NCBI GenBank assembly: GCA_917880885.1
Contig: OU862906.1
Coordinates: 60,058,665 to 60,122,664, forward strand
Length of the DNA stretch: 64,000 bases
From: Limnephilus marmoratus
Taxonomy: Eukaryota; Arthropoda; Insecta; Trichoptera; Limnephilidae
Direction of reading: 5' to 3'
The translations under genes and the position numbers were made by a program. Within the stretch, counting starts at the first letter, position 1. Each line of letters starts with the position of its first letter. Positions 22,453-34,941 of the stretch are shown here, piece by piece. Below the pieces are notes generated by a model. It made no database searches and was not told the DNA's origin. It worked only from the letters and a program-made list of their open reading frames with translations.

Positions 22453-22995
22453 AAGTTAGCCTCCCAAAAACTGGGCGTACTGTACAGGGCCCGCAGATAC
22501 TTTAATAGTACACAACTCCAAAATACCTGAAAAATACCCTCGACTCTATGCAGAAACGGGCGGTCCGTTTGATAGATTCTCCCATCTTAACAGACGGATT
22601 GCAATCTTTAGAGCACAGGCGTCGTGTGGGAATGCTATCCTTGTTCTACCGGTATTACAATGGAAGATGCTCCGAGGAACTAGCATCATTGATCCCTTCG
22701 GCACCGGTGCATAGTCGGGAAACACGCCAAACGCGTGCCCAACATTTGTACACGGTTGACATTTGTCACATGAGAACGGGTCGTTTCTTCGACTCGTTCT
22801 TGTGTTCAACAGCTCGGCTGTGGAATGATTTGCCAGCCTCTGTGTTTCTTCCTTCCTACAACATGGGTCTCTTCAAGACCAATGTTCATTCCTTCCTCTC
22901 CTCAAAAAGACCCTCCACACAGCATCCCAGATGACATAGGCCCTGAGGGAAATTATTTTCCTCAGGGCCTCCTGTGTGGAGTTAATGTAAAAAAA
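22453..22995 (+). pseudogene. LINE C, 5'-truncated copy: RT C-terminus plus structured 3' end
   Basis: Starts KLASQKLGVLYRARRY; a gap follows that removes the segment present at 53880-53945. Then an open frame reads QKRAVRLID, LEHRRRVGMLSLFYRYYNGR, CSEELASL, FFDSFLCSTARLWNDLPASV, ending at 22934. This is the RT-distal C-terminal region of a Jockey/CR1-type ORF2. The stop is followed by a 3' UTR with the double stem: outer CTCCACACAG 22913-22922 with CTGTGTGGAG 22972-22981, inner GGCCCTGAGG 22939-22948 with CCTCAGGGCC 22960-22969, then an A run. The outer stem overlaps the last codons. It is very similar to 53829-54430, so insertion is fairly recent. Confidence 0.85.
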
Positions 22996-23550
22996 AAACC
23001 AAAGTATTTATTGATTCTAAAATCGCAGACAAAACGGGACAGGACGCGTATTATTTATGTTAGGCATACCTAATCTGAATTGGTATGCAGTGGGTCCTAC
23101 AACACCCTACACAGGTACTTCCCCGTCACATTCCGTTTCCTGAACAAATATTATACAAACCGCTTCCCTTATCTAAGGAGAAATTCTCCCAACGGAATTC
23201 CAGCGGAATACCTGGCTACTGGCTACTGGCTACTTGGCTATTGCGAGGATCGCGCTAAGCATTATTGTGTAAAAAGGACTTTATTTTAAGAACATCCGTT
23301 AAAGCCATTCAACAACTATAAAATATCGTTAGGACTTCGGTTGGGCGTTCATCATTAATCATTAATTAAGATACCTAACGATATTGTGGAGGCGGGTACA
23401 AACGGAAGCATTATTTATTTTCGTCTTTAAAAGATCTTGTGGGTTTGTATTTATAAAGGAGTATTGAGCATTGTTTTCGAAAATACCTATATAGTTGATA
23501 TGATGTTTACGATTTTAGATTTTCACGGCCAAAAGTATTTTTGTTATTAG
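22996..23550. other. Unassigned sequence
   Basis: No gene or element recognised apart from a CTGGCTACTGG triplet-like run near 23213. Confidence 0.45.
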
Positions 23551-23656
23551 TTTTTGGGGTATTATGCCGTGTTGCGCTACCTCCTTCTTTAGCCAACGTT
23601 TCGGACAGCGTTGGCTAAAGAAGGAGGAAGCGCAACACGGCATAATACCCCAAAAA
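23551..23656. repeat. Small foldback element, 48-bp arms
   Basis: The arm TTTTTGGGGTATTATGCCGT...GCCAACG (23551-23598) pairs with 23609-23656 across a 10-nt loop (TTTCGGACAG). Same arm family as the larger foldback at 59158-59401, but it lacks that element's inner segment and the CTGATGA core. Confidence 0.92.
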
Positions 23657-24305
23657 TTATAAAAAACGAAAAAAAAAGTTGATATGATGTCCAGAAGCTG
23701 AATTGCTGAAGATTTTATCAGTTCCTGTTTCTTAAAGAGTAACCATAATTAACCATAATTTTAACCATAATTTTCCTGATGGCTTTTTGGGCTCTTATGA
23801 GGGAAATAAGAATATTAGTGTGTGCCCTGCCCGTACGATAATACCGCTTAATAAAAATAATTGGCAGAGCCATTTTGATCATAATCAAATCTTTTTAGCT
23901 GATTGGTCATCCTAGGATTGATATACCTTCTAGGAATCACATCTGTAAGCCTGAGCAGCGCAGCCGGGTGAAAATAACCAATATCATCCTTGGCACTAGG
24001 GATTGCAATCCCGCAGCTAATTCAATCCCGCGGGATTGATATGCGGGATTGCTCAATCCCGCGCGGATCCCGCGGGATCCCGCATCTTTGAAATAATGTT
24101 ATAAGTTTTAATTAGTTAATCTGTTTTCTTAGATTCATCTTTAAATAATTGGCATAATTTAATAGTTTTGTTTAATTTTACACTTACTCCTAACAGTTTT
24201 ATATTTTTAATTCAGTCTTATTCATATAATGACTAATAATCAAATCACAACTTTCTCTTAGATGCTACTATTATTACTATAATCTGTACTACTATCCTTT
24301 TCCAA

Positions 24306-24530
24306 CATAAACTTCACATTCCAAATGCAACCTCAATTAAAGTAAAACCAGGGCCTCCACACAAAAAAACATTAAACATACCGATAACTCATACTTCATA
24401 CGGGCAAAGAAACTTTAATTACTACGCAACCAAACTATATAACTACATGCCCACCACACTGAAGCAACTACTAACTACAAAGACAATCACAAAAAATACA
24501 TCAAAGACTAATCCTCTAGTGACCGGCGAC
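24306..24530 (+). pseudogene. LINE RT C-terminal fragment inside the hAT element
   Basis: The plus strand reads KPGPPHKKTLNIPITHTSYGQRNFNYYATKLYNYMP with a frame change. This parallels TTFGQRNFKYIAPKIYNNLP in the minus-strand fragment at 48858-49085, so it is a decayed piece of a related LINE. Confidence 0.5.
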
Positions 24531-24891
24531 TAGCGCCACTAGCGGTTGGCGGCAGGCGGGCTATCTTGTGCTAAACAGTGTTGCCAACTCGAATTTTCAA
24601 TTAGAGCTAGGCGAAACCCAAAAAAGAGCCAAAAAGGAGCTAAAATTTTGAACATGATACTAAGCATGGGGGGGGGGGGTTGTTAGAGAATTTCAGAGAA
24701 GAAAAATTCCCAGTTTCCGGAGGGGGGACCTTTCGTCCTTCTTGTTGACTGCTTTTGAACAACTCATAACAAACACTCATAATTCATAATACACTTGTTT
24801 ATTTTTATCATTTTCAATACACAATTATTTTTGACAACGTCGAACAGGATTTTTTTATGTTTTTATTAATATTTTTTTCGTTAGACAGCGA

Positions 24892-24990
24892 CTAGTCATC
24901 TAAAAAATTTAAGAAGCCATCCGGTTCCAGTTCCTGTACCATCGCGCTACTAGGACCGGCTTCATCAGGATTTTTTTCGTATACAGCCAT
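24892..24990 (-). CDS. Tiny acidic open frame, possible transposase remnant
   Basis: 32 codons from ATG 24990: MAVYEKNPDEAGPSSAMVQE then LEPDGFLNFLDD. The frame before it reads LRRHNKCCEDYELPLE. It may be an exon end of the hAT transposase; no diagnostic motif is present. Confidence 0.2.
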   Translation of the reverse strand: MAVYEKNPDEAGPSSAMVQELEPDGFLNFLDD

Positions 24991-25335
24991 TGTTCCAATT
25001 TTTTTTTAATTCTAGGGGAAGTTCATAATCCTCGCAACATTTATTGTGTCGCCTGAGCCCCGATCGAATTGTTATAATCGAATTAACCATGTCATTGCCA
25101 AGTCTATTGCTAGTTTTATTTTTGACAATATTTAACTGGCAACACGATTAAACGGTAACATTGCGCTCGTGCTACTCTCGATTGACGCGAAAGTTTTAGC
25201 GCCAAATTATTAACTTGCGGGATTCGCGGATCCGCGCTTTGGAGGTGCGGGATTGCGGGATTAATAAAAGCTGCGGGATCCCGCGGGATTGCGGGATCCC
25301 GCTTTGCGGGATTGCAATCCCTACTTGGCACTAAT

Positions 25336-25854
25336 TACATAGTAAGGAGAAAAGGCGATGAAAGTATTCGAGATCGAAAAACTAAACAATGTAGGTACTC
25401 ACGGAAATTAGATTGTTTGTCACAGGTTAGCTTATGTTTATTTTATTATTCCTGCAGTCCACAGGTGAAAAGGACGCTCTCCTTCGCTTGTTATACTACC
25501 GTGTACATACCGCGAGCTCTGGGCCAATTTCAAAAAGAGAACCACGGAAAGGCTTTGGTTGTAATACAACAATGCATACCGGTTGTAATATAATGTTCGG
25601 ACTTCCCGAGCGCTGCTGTGATTCCTCAATCCTCAATGTTGCGGAAGGGCTGGTTCCTGGATTTGCAGCTTTAATAAGGTTGTAGGACTGAATAGAAGGA
25701 TTAACAACTCTAGAAATGTGATCATCATTGAATCCCGCCCGACACCAGTATAGACCATCGAAGAACACTTACCTCCCCACATTCTAGAATAAAGACCAAT
25801 TTTATTATTATTAATTGTTATCAAAAGATGTTTAAAATTTAATTTTTCAGTTGA
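25336..25854. other. Unassigned; ends with a retroelement-like 3' terminus
   Basis: Short overlapping frames only. CTCCCCACATTCTAGAATAAAG near 25772 resembles the 3' end near 15719, so this may be a 5'-truncated copy of that unidentified retroelement. Confidence 0.35.
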
Positions 25855-25960
25855 AATGATTAACTTTATTAACTTTAATTAATAATTAAAGTTAATAAAG
25901 TTAATCATTGATTTAATTGTTAAATTAAATCAATTGATTAATTTAACAATTAAATCAATG
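25855..25960. repeat. Two adjoining perfect AT palindromes
   Basis: Arms 25855-25880 and 25884-25909 (26 bp, 3-nt loop), then arms 25906-25927 and 25939-25960 (22 bp, 11-nt loop that is itself a palindrome). The two share the bases CATT at the join. Confidence 0.93.
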
Positions 25961-26429
25961 ATTAATAATTGATTAACTTTACACTTGTGTAGATATAACG
26001 CCGTTAGATATTTACCTACATCGCCCCAAAGGCGATTTACGTAGGTTATTGTTTCATATTGTGTAAAATAATATTGCTCATAAATTTTCATATCGCTTTT
26101 AAAATCTATGGCGGATATTTTATTTGACTAATTTCTAATGAATATCATTATAAGGTTGCATGGGTCGGCAGGTTAGTGATTTTTGCGTGCTAGAATTACT
26201 CCGTGTAGGTAATATTATGCATTTTGCCTTCCTAGTTACGTGTCTTTGTTTGACATACTTGTAGTTTTTTTTCTTTCTTTTAAACTGTTTGTTTTTGTAC
26301 AAATATGTAAACCAATAATTAATAAACTGTCATGAAAATCGACCCATTTACCATAATCTCTGAGGCCAGACGCCCACAAGCGACTTATCACGGTGACATC
26401 GACAGTTGGGCAACTATGTATTTCAAACT

Positions 26430-26775
26430 ACGACGGGGTAGGCTGAAAAGTAATGCACATAATATTCTACACATAGTAATGCACATAATATTATGCACAT
26501 AGTAATGCTCATAATATTCTTGCACAGTGCAAACAAAATGGCCCTCAGAAACGCGCCAGGTGGATTGTGGAAGTGACATTCCTGCCCTTATGGATGCGCA
26601 GGTTCGAGGTCGTTGAATTGATACAGTGTATTTTGAGAAGCGGAAGTATGGAGACGTGTTCTAGTGCATGTCAACGTGAGTTAAACAGCGTGCTGTTATA
26701 GAATTTTTAACTGTTGAAGTGACTCCTACTGATTTTCATCGTCGTTTAAAGGCATACATTGCGGTATAAATTATG
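26430..26775 (+). pseudogene. 5' part of a mariner-like element
   Basis: CGACGGGGTAGGCTGAAAAG at 26430 looks like a mariner-type terminal repeat, followed by short repeats of CACATAATATT. Further on, the plus strand encodes QRAVIEFLTVEVTPTDFHRR (about 26690-26750), the N-terminal helix-turn-helix region of transposases of this group. It stops soon after and no catalytic part follows. Confidence 0.55.
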
Positions 26776-27474
26776 GTGCGCACACTTGGCAACGCGACAT
26801 GGGCGCTACTTTTTTTGAATTTGTATGGGTTTCTGAAAGAGTCACCCAAATAGCACTGCAACACTAGTCTCTCATGTGCCCCTGACCATACCTTTAAACA
26901 TATCTCTTAAAGACCCTCTACTCACTCCACTCGATCCGACTTGCAGAAGCCAATACGTCACTTTCTGTAAATTGGATCGTGTGTAGGCAAAACCGTTGAC
27001 CGAAATGTTTAAATTCCCTTTCCGTCACCGGGACGTCGAAATAATAATAACTAGGTTTTGCCCGTTGCAGCGGCAACTAACGGGTTAAAACACTATGCGA
27101 TTTGACGTGTGAACGTGGATGAAGCGAGGAGCGGGTGTGTGTTAAATTAAATATATGAAGAAACCTGAGGTTACAGTGACCTTTCAACGCATGCCGGGTA
27201 CCCGTTGTATATAATGTTATGTAGTGCAGCGCTTGCATTAAAATGTAATTTCCCAGGAATTTGAATGGAACCATTACAGTTAAGTTGACCCCGAGGTTAC
27301 AGTGACCTTGCAACGCATGCCGAGTAACCGTTGTATATCATGTTATATATTGCAGGCACTTGCTTTAAAATGTTATTTCCCTGGAATTGGGATGGAACCA
27401 TTACAGTTAAGTTGACCCCGAGGTTACAGTGACCTTGCAACGCATGCCAGGTACCCGTTGTATATAAGATTCTC

Positions 27475-27715
27475 CCAGCCAGATTCTCACAACCCTTCGC
27501 TTTGCACCGCAGTGTGAGGAATAGATTCATACGTCCGTTACTCCTGGCCACACTGACCCCCCAGATTCCTACCCACCCCTCATACCCTTTTCCTTCCCAT
27601 ATTTTCTTCTCCTTCCTTTCCCTTAAAAAACCCACTGCACAGCATCCTCAAAGATGACATAAGCCCTTAGGGAAATTGTTTTCCTCGGTTCCTCCTGCGT
27701 GGTTGTTAAAAAAAA
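27475..27715 (+). mobile_element. LINE C 3' end fragment
   Basis: CCCTTCGCTTTGCACCGCAG, a pyrimidine-rich run, CACAGCATCCTCAAAGATGACATA, and the terminal stem with decayed arms, then an A run. Truncated upstream of the RT stop. Confidence 0.75.
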
Positions 27716-27817
27716 CTTCCATTTTTTCAAGTTAAGCTTAACGTTTTGTGAAAGTTCTGTTCAAATTCTATTCGAGTTCTGTAATTATTTATGATACCAT
27801 AATTATTGGAAGGATGT

Positions 27818-28070
27818 TTATCTCTCCAGCCAGATTCTCTCAACCCTTCGCCTTGCACCGCAGTATGAGGAATAGATTCAAACGTCCGTCACTCCTGGCC
27901 ACACTGACTACCAGATTCCTACCCACCCCTCATACCATTTTCCTTCCTACATCTTCTTCTCCTTCCTTTCCCTTAAAAAACCCTCCACACAGCATCCTCA
28001 AAGATGACATAGGCCCTTAGGGAAATTGTTTTCCTCGGTGCCTCCTGTGTGGAGCTAATGTAAAAAAAAA
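27818..28070 (+). mobile_element. LINE C 3' end fragment
   Basis: Nearly the same piece as 27475-27715, with intact outer stem CTCCACACAG/CTGTGTGGAG and ending in an A run. The two lie 100 bp apart in the same orientation. Confidence 0.78.
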
Positions 28071-30098
28071 GTTTAGCAATGCATAATTTCATGATGCCAG
28101 AGCTCAATATTGTATATAGAAACCAATTAATGGTTCCCGGGGTGGCGATTCCAATTCCACGTTGAATGATTATCATTAAAATGCAAAATACAAAAAAAGC
28201 GCTATGTAAATTTCATATTTTTGAAAAAAATGATCCCATTCAACTTTTAGTAATTTCATCACATATTTTACAAAAAAAAAACATACGCAATATCATCAGA
28301 AGATTCTGAGTCGTTATGTGCAGTAGCCTACTCAGATTCTGAGTAGGTACCCACACATCAGTAAAAAAAAAGTAATTAAAAATTTGTAAAATTTAGTATG
28401 TATATCCGAATGTAAATGAAGCAATCTACGCTTTTTTCTGATGCGTAAAACAAAAACTTTAGCTATTCATTTGGACAGAAAATAAGATAAAAGTTCTCTC
28501 ATACCTAGTACCTACCTACTAACACACATAATATATCTGTGTTCCTAGTTACCTACGTATTTTTACAAAACAAATAATTGCACCAACCAATTACCCATGT
28601 AATTTAATTTTAGTTAAATGTACAGAATAAATAGTTCCAATACACGTAGGTACTGAAGCATTTTTTAAAATTACATCTTTGATTACTTCCTTTTATTTTA
28701 TATCATAATTTTAAAGTAAATAAGTTCCTACTCATAGTGAATATTGTCATTTGAATTAATAAGCAATAACATCTCTATGCGGCCACTCTGATTGGACATC
28801 GGAATAGAATTCCAATCTCTCTCCTGATTGGCTGAAAGCTAAAAAAGATAGGGTCCGCCAATATTTTCCTTACTCATTTTAAACAAACACAATTTGATGA
28901 ACAAATTATTTTTTTTTTTTAAATCGACCCTTTGATTTTATTTTTTGAAAATGTCATCTATCAAGTGTCCACCTTTCAAATTTAGCCACGCCAATACTAT
29001 TTTCGTAATAAATAGTTATTCAGAACGAAAAATGTATTGAAATTTAAAAAAAAACTACGTATCTCATTTTGAAAAAAAATTATACGCTGCGAAAATCTTT
29101 GTCGCAACGGCCCGACTCCATTTTCTAAAAACAAAAAAAAAATAAGAAAACATTATTAATAATATTACAAAATTAATCAATATATTTCCAACGGTATTTT
29201 TTTTACCACCCTGCACTTACATTCGTAAACACTGGCAAGCAACGAAAATCGGCATTATTTTAGTGAGAACGCATTAAGTACCTACCTATCCTATAATAAA
29301 TAACATTCTATGGCGCCTTTATTTTCTAAGAACATTCTTCATAAGCCGGTAGGTACCTACCTCAAACATACCGGGAAAAATAATATTGGTGTAGGTAGGT
29401 ACCTACGCTTATTCTCAATAAATACTTGGCGAATTTGCAATAATTCAATGGAATGGTAGGTACCTACCGCGTTATAAATTGTGTTGTTTTAAATTTTCAT
29501 ATGGCCAGCGATTTTTACACTCTCAAAGAATTTACGAACACGTTTTTGACATGAAAATGTGTAATTTTTGGCAGCATCTCCTGACATATTTTATATGAGA
29601 ATCATATGTATTATTGTTATTAAAAGTTGCGGAATTTTTCCGGCTATCGTATTTAAAAAAAACATCTAGCCCGGAATCGGTTTTTCGGCGGCAATGACGT
29701 TTTCCGAAAAACAACGACCCAAACCGCCGAGAGTTCCGTTTTGTTAGGCTAAAAATTTGACATCTAAGATTTTGACCATAGTCTTAGCATTTTCCTTTGT
29801 GGAAATTAACGGGTTTTTTGGTCATTTTTTTTTTTGAAACGCTATCTGTCGGCGGGAAATACAACCCAGCCGAATCGAGTGATTCGAGTAGAGCTTCTAG
29901 TTTTCGCCGCCGATTCGTATCGGAGAATAAATCCCTGTATATATTTCATTTTGTCGAAAAAAATTTACTCCCAGCTTCTTGTCTGAATTTGCTTCAACCG
30001 AAAGTGAACCTTAAGGTGGGTGAAACGTAAAGGGCAGAGTGGTCGTTTTTCGCGTCAAGGAAAAAGTGCGCGGTCGATAAACTGTGTATTAATATATA

Positions 30099-32339
30099 CT
30101 AGGTTTTGCCCGTTGCAGAAGCAACTGACGGGTTTAAACACTATGCGATTTGACGTGTGAACGTGGATGAAGCGAGGAAGAGTGTGTGTTAAATTAAATA
30201 TATGAAGAAACCTGAGGTTACAGTGACCTTGCAACGCATGCCGGGTACCCGTTGTATATAATGTTAGGTAGTGCAGCGCTTGCATTAAAATGTAATTTCC
30301 CAGGAATTGGAATGGAACCATTACAGTTAAGTTGACCCCGAGGTTACAGTGACCTTGCAACGCATGCCGAGTAACCGTTGTATATTATGTTATAAATTGC
30401 AGGCGCTTGCATTAAAATTTTATTTCCCGGGAATCGGGATGAAACCATTACAGTAAAGTTGACCCCTAGGTTACAGTGACCTTGCAACGCATACCGGGTA
30501 CCCGTTGTATATAATGTTATATAGTGCAGGCGCTTGCTTTAAAATGTTATTTCCCGGGAATTGGGATGGAACCATTACAGTTAAGTTGACCCCGAGGTTA
30601 CAGTGACTTTGCAACGCATGCCGTGTACCCGTTGTATATTATGTTATAAATTGCAGGCGCTTGCATTAAAATTTTATTTCCCGGGAATCGGGATGAAACC
30701 ATTACAGTAAAGTTGACCCCTAGGTTACAGTGACCTTGCAACGCATGCCGGGTACCCGTTGTATATAATGTTATATAGTGCAGGCGCTTGCATTATAATG
30801 TAGTTTCCCAGGACTTCGGATGGAAACATTACAGTTTTATTGACCCCGGGGTTAAAGCGGCCTTGCAACGCATGCCGGGTACCCGTTGTATATAATTTTA
30901 TAAAGTGCATAATTTTATAATGTTGTTTCCCGGGACTTGGTAGGGAACCATTACGGTTTAGTTGACCCCGAAGTTAAAGTGGCCTCGCAACGCATGCCGG
31001 GTACCCGCTGTATATAATTAATTTATTTACGCACGAATAGTCCATTAACAATAACAATCGGTTGCACGGTTTAGCAGTGCAAAATTTCATTATGCCGGAG
31101 CTCACTATTGTAGTTGCATTGTATTTCATTTTGCAAGTGTAAGTACTAAGTAGGTACTTTGTTGTAATATTTCACCAAAACGACGCCATTATGCTGTTGA
31201 GCATAAAATAATTTTCACTACAAATAAATTCATTCAATATCATGTTTTGATTTTTAAATGAAAAAAGTCCCCGCAAGTAAGTACCTACCTAGAACACGCG
31301 TAATGTATATATATATATGCAATGTTCAAATAGAACACACTTAAAAATAAAAAAATAATTAATAAAAAAAAATGACAATTCTTTAAATTTTCAGTTCTAT
31401 AAAGTTCCGTTCGAGTTCTGTAATTATTTCAGTTTTGTGATGTAACTGGTCTGTAATGATAAAACAATAGAATTTGAGTAGAACCATCACAGAACGTGAA
31501 AATTAACTTAAAAAAAGTTCAATAATTATTCAGTATCATCGAAACAACCTTACCTTAGTATTTATTGCATTAAAACCTAATTCGTTGTGTAGGTACCCAT
31601 TCAGGTAGGTACCTGCGCATTTCCTTAGATTCCGGCAATCTTAGCTTTTTTCATCATATTTGCAAGACTACCGAAATAAGTAGGTACCTACCCCGAATGA
31701 ATAGCGTGTTAATTTGAACTGGCCACCAATATTTAAACTTCCGATGGAATCTTTGAGCGCGTATTTTGATGATTATTTTTCGGAAAATTTCGAGTTTTGT
31801 CAGCATCTCCTGACTTTTTTTAAATGGGATGGGCATGTTATATTGGTGTTAAAAGTTGCGGAATCTATCCGGCTATCGTATTTTCAAAAAACATCTAGCC
31901 CGGAATCGGTTTTTCGGCGGTAATGTCGTTTTCCGAAAAACAACGACCGAAACCGCCGAGAGTTCCGTTTTGTTAGGCTAAAAATTTGACATCTGAGATC
32001 CTGACCTATGTCAATAGTCCTATATAGCATTTTCCTTTGTGAAATTAGCGGGTTTTTTCCTAAATTTTTTTTTTCAAACGCCATCTGTCGGCGGGAAATA
32101 TAATCGGGTGATTCGAGTAGAGCTTCTAGTTTTCGCCGCCGATTCGTATCGGAGAATAAATCCCTGTATATATTTCATTTTGTCAGAAAAAAATTACCCC
32201 CAGTTTCCATTCGGAATTTGCTTCAACCGAAAGTGAACCTTGAGGTGGGTGAAACGCAAAGGGCGTACTGGTCGTTTTTGCGTCGACGAAAAAGTGAGCT
32301 TTTCCCGACCTACCCCAAAACCAAGCATTAATATATATA
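30099..32339 (-). mobile_element. Helitron-like unit 1 (2.24 kb)
   Basis: CTAGGTTTTGCCCGTTGCAG at the left, hairpin, 127-bp minisatellite (30231-31020), then a 1.25-kb segment with GGTAGGTACCTGCGC, GGTTTTTCGGCGGTAATGTC and GAGTAGAGCTTCTAGTTTTC, ending TTAATATATATA next to the CTAG of the next unit. No open frame for a Rep/helicase, so non-autonomous. Orientation is from the putative 3' CTAG end. Confidence 0.55.
30231..31020. repeat. Minisatellite, unit about 127 bp, about 7 copies
   Basis: CATGCCGGGTACCCGTTGTA recurs every 126-127 bp (30238, 30364, 30491, 30618, 30745, 30872), then after 122 bp. Units also share TTGACCCCGAGGTTACAGTG. Confidence 0.93.
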
Positions 32340-32459
32340 CTAGCGGGGCCCGTTGCAAAAATGCAACTAACGGGTTAAAAAATTATGCGCTTTGCGTGTG
32401 AACGTGGATGAAGCGAGGAGGAGTGTGTGTTAAATTAAATATAAATCGGTTAAATATCA

Positions 32460-32815
32460 AATTTTCATTGCAATCGGTTAATTGGTTTAGCAATGCGTAA
32501 TTTAATGATACCAGAGCTCACTGTTGTACACAAAAACCATTGCCGGCCTGCGCACATCAAATCCCCAAAGTTTCATCGCAATCGGATGAACGGTTTAGCA
32601 ATGCATAATCTTATGATGCCCAAGCTCACTATTTTATACAGAAAGAATCGAAGGGATGCAGCAATCAAATCCCCAAAGTTTCATCGCAATCGGATGAACG
32701 GTTTAGCAATGCATAATTTCATGATGCCAGAGCTCACTATTTTATACAGAAAGAATTGAGGCGATGCGCACATGAAATCCCCAAAGTTTCATCGCGATCG
32801 AAGAAAAAATAACAC
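32460..32815. repeat. Minisatellite, unit about 105 bp, about 3 copies
   Basis: CCCCAAAGTTTCATCGCAAT recurs at about 32562, 32671 and 32779. A single diverged piece is also at 50357. Words of the kind AAGTTTCATCG.AATCGG are frequent in insect Helitron-like repeats. Confidence 0.85.
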
Positions 32816-32879
32816 AGAACGTGAAAATAAATTTAAAAAAGTGTGCTTTAGACCACACGACTGAAGTAAAACTTCACTT

Positions 32880-33655
32880 ACTTATGCCAGATACCCGTTA
32901 TATATAATGTTAAATAGTGCAGGCGCTTGCATTATAATGCAGTTTCCCGGGACTTGGGACGGAAACATTACAGTTTTATTGACCCCGAGGTTAAAGTGGC
33001 CTTGCAACGCACGCCGGGTACCCGTTGTATATAATTTTATATAGTGCAGGCGCTTGCATTATAATGTAGTTTCCCGGGACTTGGGATGGAACCATTATAA
33101 TTAAGTTGACCCCGAGGTTACAGTGACCTTGCAACGCATGCCGGGTACCCGTTGTATATAATGTTATATAGTGCAGGCGCTTGCATTATAATGTAGTTTC
33201 CGGGGACTTGGGATGGAACCATTACAGTTTAGTTGACCCTGAGGTTAAAGTGGAGTTGCAACGCATGCCGGGTACCCGTAGTATATAATGTTACATAGTG
33301 CAGGCGCTTGCATTATAATGTAGTTTCCGGGGACTTGGGATGGAACCATTACAGTTTAGTTGACCCTGAGGTTAAAGTGGAGTTGCAACGCATGCCGGGT
33401 ACCCGTAGTATATAATGTTACATAGTGCAGGCGCTTGCATTATAATGTAGTTTCCCAGGACTTCGGATGGAAACATTACAGTTTTATTGACCCCGAGGTT
33501 AAAGCGGCCTTGCAACGCATGCCGGGTACCCGTTGTATATAATTTTATAAAGTGCATAATTTTATAATGTTGTTTCCCGGGACTTGGTAGGGAACCATTA
33601 CGGTTTAGTTGACCCCGAAGTTAAAGTGGCCTCGCAACGCATGCCGGGTACCGCA
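32880..33655. repeat. Minisatellite, 127-bp unit, about 6 copies (second array)
   Basis: Same unit as 30231-31020. Two adjacent units (from about 33185 and 33310) are almost identical, including the variant CGTAGTATATAATGTTACAT, which marks a very recent duplication. Confidence 0.92.
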
Positions 33656-34941
33656 GTTTAGCAGTGCAAAATTTCATTATGCCGGAGCTCACTATTGTAG
33701 TTGTATTGTATTTTATTTTGCAAGTGTAAGTACTAAGTAGGTACTTTGTTGTAATATTTCACCAAAACGACGCCATTATGCTGTTGAGCATAAAATAATT
33801 TTCACTACAAATAAATTCATTCAATATCATGTTTTGATTTTTAAATGAAAAAAGTCCCCGCAAGTAAGTACCTACCTAGAACACGCGTAATGTATATATA
33901 TATATATATACAATGTTCAAATAGAACACACTTAAAAATAAAAAAATAATTAATAAAAAAAATTGACAATTCTTTAAATTTTTCTAGTAAATTTTCAGTT
34001 CTATAAAGTTCCGTTCGAGTTCTGTAATTATTTCAGTTTTGTGATGTAACTGGTCTGTAATGATAAAACAATAGAATTTGAGTAGAACCATCACAGAACG
34101 TGAAAATTAACTTTAAAAAAGTTCAATTATTCTGTATCATCGAAACAACCTTACCTTAGTATTTATTGCATTAAAACCTAATTCGTTGTGTAGGTACCCA
34201 TTCAGGTAGGTACCTGCGCATTTCCTTAGATTCCGGCAATCTTAGCTTTTTTCATCATATTTGCAATACTACCGAAATAAGTAGGTACCTACCCCGAATG
34301 AAAAACGTGTTAATTTGAACTGGCCAGCAAATATTTAAACTTCCGATGGAATCTGTGAGCGCGTATTTTGATGATTTTTTTTCGGAAAATTTCGAGTTTT
34401 GTCAGCATCTCCTGACGTATTTTATATGAGAATCATATGTTTTATTGGTGTTAAAAGTTGCGGAATCTATCCGGCTATCGTATTTTCAAAAAACATCTAG
34501 CCCGGAATCGGTTTTTCGGCGGTAATGTCGTTTTCCGAAAAACAACGACCGAAACCGCCGAGAGTTCCGTTTTGTTAGGCTAAAAATTTGACATGTGAGA
34601 TCCTGACCTATGTCAATAGTCCTATATAGCATTTTCCTTTGTGAAATTAGCGGGTTTTTTCCTAAATTTTTTTTTTCAAACGCCGTCTGTCGGCGGGAAA
34701 TATAATCGAGTGATTCGAGTAGAGCTTCTAGTTTTCGCCGCCGATTCGTATCGGAGAATAAATCCCTGTATATATTTCATTTTGTCGGAAAAAAATTACC
34801 CCCAGTTTCCATTCGGAATTTGCTTCAACCGAAAGTGAACCTTGAGGTGGGTGAAACGCAAAGGGCGTACTGGTCGTTTTTGCGTCGACGAAAAAGTGAG
34901 CTTTTCCCGACCTACCCCAAAACCAAGCATTAATATATATA

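Larger units (their letters stand above)
23997..25323. mobile_element. hAT-type element with perfect 8-bp target duplication
   Basis: The element starts TAGGGATTGCAATCCCGC and ends GCGGGATTGCAATCCCTA, an 18-bp perfect inverted repeat. It is flanked on both sides by CTTGGCAC (23989-23996 and 25324-25331). The 8-bp duplication and TA-GGG ends fit hAT. Both ends carry nested GGGATTGCGGGATCCCGC-type palindromes. The interior holds RT debris and AT-rich sequence with no intact transposase. Confidence 0.9.
27051..30098 (-). mobile_element. Helitron-like unit 0, diverged and interrupted by two LINE C ends
   Basis: Starts CTAG at 27051 (host A before it), followed by the hairpin CCCGTTGC..GC..AACGGG, which read on the minus strand is a stem-loop about 7 nt before CTAG, the shape of a Helitron 3' end. 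It has three minisatellite units to 27473. LINE C 3' ends occupy 27475-27715 and 27818-28070. The remaining part (about 28350-30098) is a diverged version of the long segment of units 1-3, including GCGGCAATGACGTTTTCCG. Confidence 0.5.
32340..34941 (-). mobile_element. Helitron-like unit 2 (2.60 kb)
   Basis: Starts CTAGCGGGGCCCGTTGCAAA with its own hairpin sequence, differing from units 1 and 3. It carries a 105-bp repeat block, then the 127-bp array, then the same 1.28-kb segment as unit 1. Confidence 0.55.

Noticed and set aside
22546..22809. Minus-strand frames opposite the LINE C copies here and at 53864-54238.
   Set aside because: Mirror frames of an RT-derived coding region with no independent support.
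24943..24965. CTGATGAAGCCGG (minus strand) as another hammerhead core.
   Set aside because: No GAAA and no stem II follow; the match is to the first core box only.
32493..32759. Repetitive open frame (KFHRNRMNGLAMHN repeated).
   Set aside because: It is translation of the 105-bp minisatellite; the same words occur as non-coding repeat elsewhere.
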